A stretch of 64,000 nt of DNA from Conus ventricosus. Its lineage: Eukaryota; Mollusca; Gastropoda; Neogastropoda; Conidae. The position numbers and the translations under genes are program-made. This document shows, in pieces, positions 38,401 through 47,983 of the stretch. The stretch covers positions 47,466,097 to 47,530,096 of the forward strand of contig CM031600.1 of NCBI GenBank assembly GCA_018398815.1. Reading direction: 5' to 3'. The stretch's first letter is position 1; each line of letters starts with the position of its first letter. The notes beneath the pieces are model-generated. The model was not told where the DNA came from and made no database searches. It saw nothing but the letters and a program-made list of their open reading frames with translations.

Positions 38401-41400
38401 AAACTGAAGAACGGAAAAAACATTGAAGATAACACAAACATGGAAATGATTCCCTTTATTGCAAAAGGAAAAAGTGAATGCAAAACCTAACTGGGCCAAC
38501 CGAATTCACTTTGGATGTAGTGTGTGTGGTGGGGCGTGTGGGGGCCTGAGAGGAAACATTCATCTTTTTCTCTAACTACCCAGGTATTTATTCATCCATT
38601 CCCACCTTACATATTCCGCCCCCCCCACTCCTCCCCCCCCCCCCCCCGCCCCCCCTCGTATCACTTGGAGAACTTCTCTCACCTGTCGGAATCTGTCCCT
38701 CCACTCTCTCTCTCTCTCTCTCAACTCCTCTCTCTCCTCTCTTCTCTCTCTCTCACTCTCTCTTTCTTTCGTCTCCCTCTTTCTCCCTCTTTCTTTCCTC
38801 CCCCTCTTCTCTCCGTCCTCTTCTTTCCTGTTTCTTAATAATGTTCTCCACAACCTCACACAAAATAAACGTAAAGTATAGACGCTCAGATATACGGAGC
38901 ATGAATCGTTTACTGAACTTCACATTACACTTTCCATTATATCATCCTACTTTTGTCACATTGTTATTTTCTCACTTTCCGTTTCAGTCCCAGTCCCCGC
39001 CGCTGTTGCCGGCCTCCCCCCCCCCCCCCCCATCCCCTCCGTCCCCCAAGACGCCCTTTCTTCCTCAACCTGCATTGCTCTTCTCTCATGCCAATCTATG
39101 ACAATGTTGTCAGACATTTATACAAGAAATATTTTTCACCCTCCTTCCTTTTTTGTGATTACCCTTTTTCTTAATGAATACCTTGCAGATGTACTTATGA
39201 CAATGGCGTTTGGTATGCTGATTGGTAGACGACCGCATATGATGTCCCATGGAGGATATCATTGGATGATTAGTAACGGATAGAGAAGTGATGAATACTG
39301 TGTGAGGTTGACTGTGAAGTCTTTTGTGGGGCCGTCCTCTGGTGATAGTGATAGAAAATATATGTATACTGTATAATTAAAAAAATGGGATGGTATGGAT
39401 GGTATTATAAGGGGATGTTTGATGAGTTGATTATTGGGCGATTATTATGTTGATTGATGAGGCTGATGGTGATGTCGACGGCAATCGTTGATGGGAGACA
39501 TTAATTGACCAAAGCGCGTTTACCTAAGAGTTTAAGATTAATTTGACAAGGCCATCCAATCTGAATTGACCCATTGCTATAAGAACCTTTAGTTCACCAA
39601 AATCATCATATCACAGTACATCACCATTTACCCACAATATCCTCTTTCCTGAATCCAACCAGCAGCACCACCTAATCATAAACTCACACCATAAAGCACT
39701 TAAAAAACAACCAGGAGCCGGAGCACCAACTCATCATAACCTCCGCCCTTGCCTAAGCACGCGGTCAAAGACTGGAGCACCAGTACTCCATGAGCACGTA
39801 ATCAACGTCGTAAAGAAACAATGCAATGATCACAATGTACTCCAGTAGCATAAAGCAACCGTTTCGTAAGCTACTCACTTAGATCATTAAAATCATCACC
39901 CCTCAAACCGAACCAACGGATCGCAAGCAATATCATGAATCCCTCTCCACAATCCACGCTACTCACAATCATCATAATCATATATCCCAATCAATCAAGT
40001 CCTAATCCAAATTATCCTAACCCTCTCATATTCCTCACTCACCACCAATCCAAAAACATCCCCCCTATACAACCACACAGCCATATCCCCCCCAAATCCC
40101 CCGATACATACTCCCCCTCGCCGCTCCCATCTCCCCCTCCCGCCCTGACCTCCCTCCCCGAGCCGCCCCCCACCGCCCCCTCCGCCCCCCGCACCCCCAA
40201 ACCCTCTCGCACCTCCCCCACCACACACACACACATTCGTAATCAGTACCAGACAAAAAGGTGAAAACAGCCGAAAGAAATCGATAAGCCCCACCTTCCA
40301 TGTTTTTAAGCAAATCGGAGCATTCTACAGCCATGATATAGCTCGATTCTTTGTTGATTATGTTTTTTTATATAAGTTGGGTTAGGTATATAGAGAAGTG
40401 GATGGTTAATTGAACCAGATTACGTTAATTGGTGAAATTCAATTGAGATGTTATTCTAGAGAATATTGCCTAGTGAAGCTGAGTGGAGATGTTGGAATGG
40501 GCGACATTGAAGAGGTTATCCTGTTTGAAGAAGATAGGTTTTACAGAGAGAAAAGATTGTGACATATTTACGACCCCGAGGCATTCTCTATGATTGATAA
40601 AACAAAAATAAGAAAGAAAAAAAAAAAAACTTCGTCAAAAATTAACATAATCATGGGCGTGCGCGCGCATAACCACTCTTTCCAGACCAAGAAAGGTAGC
40701 TGAGAGATACTCCTCGTTAATAACCGCCCTCGTGTGTTTTTAGGATCGATTGCTTTTTCTTTCTTCCCCCCCCCCCCCCCCCCCCCAAGCCGTGGTTATG
40801 ATTTCGGTACAATTTTTTTTTAAAATGTATATGCATGTATGGAGATTTGCTATTCCTGTGTTTTTTGGGGTAGGGTGGGGTTGGGATAGTGAGTGGTATC
40901 CCATTATAGATGGTAATGTGTAATGTATATGTGTAGTGTATAAGTTAGGTGAAATGTAAATGCATTTAATATGTATGGTATAATGTGTAGTTATAGAGAG
41001 AGTGTGGAAAAACATAGAAAAATAAAAGCTAAAACAATACATTTCTAAATGTGGAAATGTATTTGTAAAAATAATAAACATTCTAAAAGACAGTACACTG
41101 ATACATGATGTGATAGACCACATAAAGCCACTCACACAACACACAACACACACACACACCACACACACGACCAATAATACACACCCATTTAGATCTAGTT
41201 TACACACCAGATATACGCATCAGTTATCCTCACCCCATATAAAAAAGAGAGAGAGAGATATTGAGATAGATATATAGTATAGAGATGAGTTGATAATAGA
41301 TGATAGAGATTGAGAGAGGAGCGCGCTGTTGAGCAAGTAAACCCCCTCAGACACCCCTACCAACAAAACAACAGTATGTAAAAACGGAATACTATAAGTA

Positions 41401-44400
41401 TGTAAGGAACAGCTCCAATACTGAAACGGTCTGCAATGATTTTTACCCCGAAATCCCCCACGCCCCAATCCCCGCACCCGCTAACCCATCTCCTACCCCC
41501 CCCCCCACCCCAGCCCCCTGCCCCCCATATCCCCACACCCGCTTACCCAGCTCCCGTCCCCCCCCCCCCCACCCCCCCCCCCTCAACCCTATATCCCATA
41601 CTCCGCCCCCCCCCCCCCCCCGCACCCCTTTCCCCCACACCCTTCCCATCAACCACCTCCCGCCCCCGCCCCCCCCCCCCGCCCCCCCTTCCCCAATGCC
41701 GCTTCCCATCTCCAATTGTCCCCCCTCCCCCCCTCCACACCCTTCCCCGCTCCGCTTCCGCAGCTCCTCCCCCCCCCCCCCCCACCACACCCCTTCCCCA
41801 CGACCGCATCCCCCACTGCCGCCCCCCTCCCCCCCCCCCCGCGCAACCCCTTCCCCAACACCGCTTCCCCAGCTCCGTCCCCACCCCCCCCGCCCCCCGC
41901 ACCCCTACCCCACTCCGCTTCTCACTCCTCCCCCCCCCCCCCCCCGCTTCCCCCCCCCCGCCCCCCTACGCCCTCCCTCTTCCCAGCTCCGTCCCCCCCC
42001 CCCCCCCCCCCCCGCACCCCTTCCCCGCTCCTCTTCCAGCTCCGTCCCCCCCCGCCCCCCCCCCGCACCCCTTACCCGCTCCGCCTCCCAGCATCGTCTC
42101 TCCCCGCCCGCCGCCCCCCACCCCACCCGTCAACCGCACCCCGCTTTCTGCAGTGCTATCCACTGCGATCTTGTAGTAAATCATTCGAACTGTGATCAGG
42201 TGGCTATTGGCACCCAGACAGACCGGGCGGGGGCGTGAGCGGGCGTGCAGACCACTTTGTGTAATATCGATGTTGATATGGTTGATGTTGTTGGATGCTG
42301 TTGCTTTTGAAGGTATCATCAATCTAAAACAAAAGTCCTGTAAAATCGTAAAAGCTGAAATGTAATTAGAGCTTTTTCTTTTTTTTTTTTTTTTTTTTTC
42401 TTTCCGTGTGTGCCTGTCGGGGTGGTGGGTAAGGGGTTGGGGGGTGGGGGGTTGGGGGGACGGGGGTGCCTCACAACAAAAATCATTGGGAGCCGTACAA
42501 CAGTTCCTTGCTGCAGGAACCTCTCTCTCACTCTCGTGACTCGTCTCTCACGTCTCACTCTCTCTCTCTCTCTCTCCTCTTCACTCACTCTCACCACTCT
42601 CTCTTTCTTTTCCTCTCTCTCCGGTGTGCTCACGTCGCTTGCTGGAATTCCTCGGTGCCATAAAATACTCAAACATGAGAAAGATCAATTTTACAAGCAA
42701 TGGGAACACTTGCCCATGATGTCAATTGTGTGAATTAGATGTCCACTTAAGAAGACGGCTTATAATGTTTTTCCTTTCGTTCAATTTGTATCATTATATA
42801 TTATTTTGTTTTTTGTATTCTTGCTCCTTCCACTTCCTAGCGTTGTACAAGCAATTTTGAACTTATAGATATGGATTTACCCTGTATGTTTTATTTAGTA
42901 TGAGATTTCAACGTTAAGTATTTGGGGTCATGTTTTTGATCTTTTTTGTTCATTTGTCAGTTGTTATGTGTTCAGCATAACGGAAAACCATTTAGGACAC
43001 AATCACATTATAGAAATGAGACGTCATACAAAAAAAGTTACTATAATTGAAAGGTATGGAATTCTATAGCAAAGTCATTTGAACTGGCCAGGTTCCTCGG
43101 GGGATATCAAAAAAGAAAGGATATGATTTCAGTTTTTAAAGACAAACAACATACTCTATTTAATTTTTCTACAAGGACACATACATTTCACACAGAAAAT
43201 TAGAACGCGAAAAAATAAGAAAAGTTAATGGGATAGCGCGTGTGTTTTTTTTTGCTTCTAACAATTCTAGATCAAGAGGGCGTGGCAATACTCTTCAATA
43301 AATAACTTTGAATTCAAAATAAAGAAAGTAATTAAGATTGTTCAGGGTAATAACATAATACTGTTTATTAATACAATGGGAAAAGAATTTAATTTTGGTG
43401 AATATCTTAAGAGTACCAAATAAAGATGATCCCTTCCTTCTTTGAAAACAACAGTTGAAAGTTAGAAGAAAATTAAATATAGCCAAACATAATAAATGCC
43501 GGAGACTGGAATATTTGTTATTAACCCTAGTTATTAAGACTCAAAATTATAAACATATCAATAACAGACAATGCGCAGGAAGTAGTTTACTGAACATATG
43601 ACAAAACTAGTAGCTAATTAGATATAATGGAAGAAGAGTTGAAAAGAAGACATGAGACGGTATACATGGAGAAGACTAAAACCCTTCCAACGAAAGCAGC
43701 TAGATTTTCCCTTTTTATGTCCGATACATTAATCACTAATAATGAAGATGCTGATATCATGTTTGGATACAAAACAGATCATTCTTTTGGTATATATAAA
43801 CATAGCTTTAGAAAAGAAGACAACATAAAGTTTTTGGAAATTTAACTCTTACACATTTGAGAGGATAAGAAATATGTAGCCTTATAAAGAAAAAGATTAA
43901 AGAAAACTAAGGAACAATTAATATCTACTACCATACAGTAGAAATTTCCTCTGATAACATCCCAACAAATCAAATACAAGTTTCCACATTTATCAGACCA
44001 TTTATTCTTAGATACTCTGATTATGAAATAAGAGCAGAAACAATAACATTTAGCATTCATAAAAATAAAAACATAAATTAGAAAGAAAAACACATTGAAA
44101 AAGAAATTCATGCTTTGGAAAGGAAAACTCCTTTATTGGAATCGGAACGAGGCAAACCCTAAAAAAAAAAAAAAGATGAATTGAATGAGATTAGGAAAAC
44201 AAAGATGGAAGGAATAATATTAAGGTCCAGGGCAAGATGGGCGTCACAAGGGGAAAAAGTAAACAAATACTTCTGCTCACTGGGAAAAAAGAAACTTTGT
44301 AAGCAAAAAGAATGCTCAAACTAGTCAACGAAACAAAGGAACTACTATAACATAAACGACCTTATGTTTAGAAGAAACAAAGAACTATTTCAACATTTAT

Positions 44401-47239
44401 ATGCAAAAAGAAAGTAAAAATATTGAAATTTGAAAAATATGCCAATAAATCTACCCAAACTAACTCGAGAGAATTCCGAGTTAGTTTGTGAGGGACCAAT
44501 TACCTTAGAGGAAGCTACTAAATCTTAAAGCCATGGAGAATGATAAAAAAGTCACCTGGGACCAGATGTATGACAGTAAATTTTTTTTTAAAAATTCCTT
44601 TTGGAGACGATTGGGGTATTTTGTTGTCCGTTCATTAAACGAGGGATACACTAAAGCGAAATGTCTATAACACAAAAAAAGGTATTATAATTGATAACCA
44701 AAAGAGATACGCCACGAGAATACATAGAGAACTGGAGACCAATTTCACTTCTAAATGTTACTAATAACATTGCTTCTGCCTGTTATTGCAGTTATAATAA
44801 AATCTGTTCTACCCCAAATCATAAATGAGGACCAAGTCAGGTTTCATTTCCCGGTAGATACCATAGGGATACAGTTAAAGAACCATATATGATGTAATTC
44901 ACTATTTAGAGGTGAAGCCCTTTGCCTGGATTATTTAGTAACTGTCGATTTCGAAAAAGCATTACTCTGTTGACTGTCATACAAGAGAGGTTTCTACGTG
45001 CTTTCGGTTCGAAAAGGAATTACAGCAATGGATATTATCTTTTTATAAAAATAAGGTCCTTATGTTTAAATAGTGAAACCGGGAGGATTCATCAGGATTT
45101 TTTCTAAGGGAAGAGGAAGCCTACAAGGAGATCCAAAATCTCCCTATTTGTTTGTTTTTTAAGTGCCGAAATACTAGCAAACAAAATAAGGCAAGATCCA
45201 AGGATTATAAAGGCATAAAAATAAAAAAAATACAAATTTCAAGACAAATCAGTTTCAGATGAAACCAACCTTCACACTGAATAGGAGATAAAGGAAAACA
45301 AATGAAAAGTTTTCACAGATCTCTATAAAATTTGAAGCAAATTATCTGGAACTTAAATTAAACTATGAAAAAAACGTTTAATTTTAGGTTAGGATAAAAA
45401 ATGAATTCGTGCGAACACGTACTTACCCATATATAAAAAAGGATATGGAACCCTTTAAAAATTTAAAATCCTAGGGTGTGGGTTACGAATAATCTGACAA
45501 ATATACCCAAATCAATGTGACAGAATAAATATTTTATAAATTAAAAATCTATTTAAATATGACAAAAAGGAGTAATTACACCTTTATAGAATAGCAAGTG
45601 CCAAAAATCATTATTGCTATCAAAACTTGTATATTTTGAGGATCCTGCCTGCCCAACCCACCAGACTCCTCAGATAGATATGTTTCAAAATATGTGTTTC
45701 AATTTTGTTTGGAACAACAACAAAAAGAATAAAATTTAAAAAGAATATAAATAATATTCTGTCTAAATATTTGGAAAGGAGGGCTAGGATACCCTAAATC
45801 TTAAGATATATATCCAAGCCTTAAACATCGCCTGCTTAGGAAATTATAACTTGCAAAATTGGTAAATGTGAAAACAGTACTACATTCCATTATGTGTCCT
45901 GAAATCGATTGCCCTTTGATTGCATATGGACCAGATAAATTGTACAAAGCAAAATAATAATTTTTTGAGAGATGTTTTTTCAGGCATATAAATTTTCTTT
46001 TGCTACCGGCAGAATTAAAAAAATAACACATATCTAGCTATTGAACCTATTTTTTGTAACGAAAAGTTCAAAGTGGAAATCAACCGTTCTTTTACAAGAA
46101 ATGGAGAGGAACAATATATTTATTTGGTTAAACATTTACTTGACCCCGACAATGGTAACTTTATAAGCCGTCACACACTGTTTCAGAGAACGGGGGATCA
46201 GAGGTCAATTTTTCTAAATAACATAAGTTGCGTAACAATCAAAAAAAGACCATGCGAAGAAAAATGTCAATAAAACACGCAGTAAACCAGTAAATGACAG
46301 AACATTAGCGTTACAAAAAAATTGTAGCGCCACTATAAGGGGCACGCATTCCCTATGATATAGATGAAGAAGACATTGAAGTTTTTAAACATCACTCTTT
46401 TATGAAATGGGAACAGCGCCTTAATATACCTATTAAATGGACAGACGTACAAAAAGAATTAAGAAAATAAAAGAAATAAACAGAAATTGGTTCCAGCATA
46501 TAATATGTCACAGAATTTTAGTAACAAACAGTATTTTGAAAAAGAATGCAGGTTGGTGGTATAGTGACATGTTACTACTGTAATAGAGAAGAAAGATTCG
46601 ATTAGTCACTACTTGTAGGGAACTGAAATTTGCACATACTATTTCTGGAAACAACATGACAATAACTCCTAAAAAGAAAGTGTTCACATTGTGAAAGATT
46701 GTCAATTAAATGTAAGATCTTATATTGTTTGGCACTGATGAGAAAACAAAAACAGATGATATGTAACTTAATCATTTTAAGGGGAAAATATAATTCATAT
46801 ACAAATGTAGTATTTAATAAGAAAGAAACCCAACCTAAATAATGTTTCTAACGGAATTATGTTGTAGACATAAAATGAAAACACATGGTACTGCGATGGA
46901 GAAGAATTATGCAGAATACGGACAAAATTGTTTCCATACATACCACTAATACAAGAATAATGTTAATAATGCAAAGAAAAAATTTACCTTCTATTTTGCG
47001 AGTTGTCCGTGACCTTGGCATCAAATGGACAAAAAGACTGAAATATGATTATGTAACGTATTTTCTCCTAAAAGTCATGATGTAATTATATGAGGACACT
47101 ATGTTACGATGATACATGTACTTTGTTATAATGTTTTGTAAATAATGTCGCTGTTGTCAGTGACATAGTTTGGGGGTTTTTTTGGGGGGTTTTTTTGGTC
47201 ATTCTATGTGTGCCTATTTAAAAAAAAAGGAAAGGGAAG

Positions 47240-47270
<31 letters not shown>

Positions 47271-47935
47271 TCATTAAAAAACTACTTTAACTAATTATGA
47301 CACTTTTCACTGAGGTCAGTTTAGGTTGTTTTGTAATGTTTTCTTGTTTTAAAACAAAACAAAAAAACTGACCATAGAAAGATAGACACACTAATCAATA
47401 TCTGTTTTCTGATAATCTATACTATGTCACACCAAAGTGGAAAAGATTAAAACCACATCCACATTCATGAGTTGGGAAAGAAGAAGGGTGGGGAGATGGA
47501 GCAGAAGTGGAATTTCCTACCTTATTAAAACCTGTTCTTTCTGATTGCCCTACAGTGACTTCAAACATCTAAGAATATGTCTTAAAAGAATCTTTTTTTC
47601 AATTTTCACAGTTCAATCGTGCCTCTCTTCTTTCCTTTTCTTCTTTTTTTCTATCATAAGTTTGTTTTCCTTTATGACTGACAAACCATGCACCAACAGA
47701 AACAGCTACTTAGCTCCAAAAGCATACACAGAAAATCGCAAGGTTAGCTGGCTGGGCGATGGGCAGGAAGACCTTACAAAACATTCTACCCTTATAAATC
47801 CATCTTCAACTGTTCAACCAGCAGTATGTTTGACATCACTCCTCATGAAGTACTCATCCACTGATCTCATTCACTGCTGTTCACACAGAACAATATTTGT
47901 GACCTTCCCTGCCAATCAGACAGACAGGCAGACAG

Positions 47936-47983
<48 letters not shown>

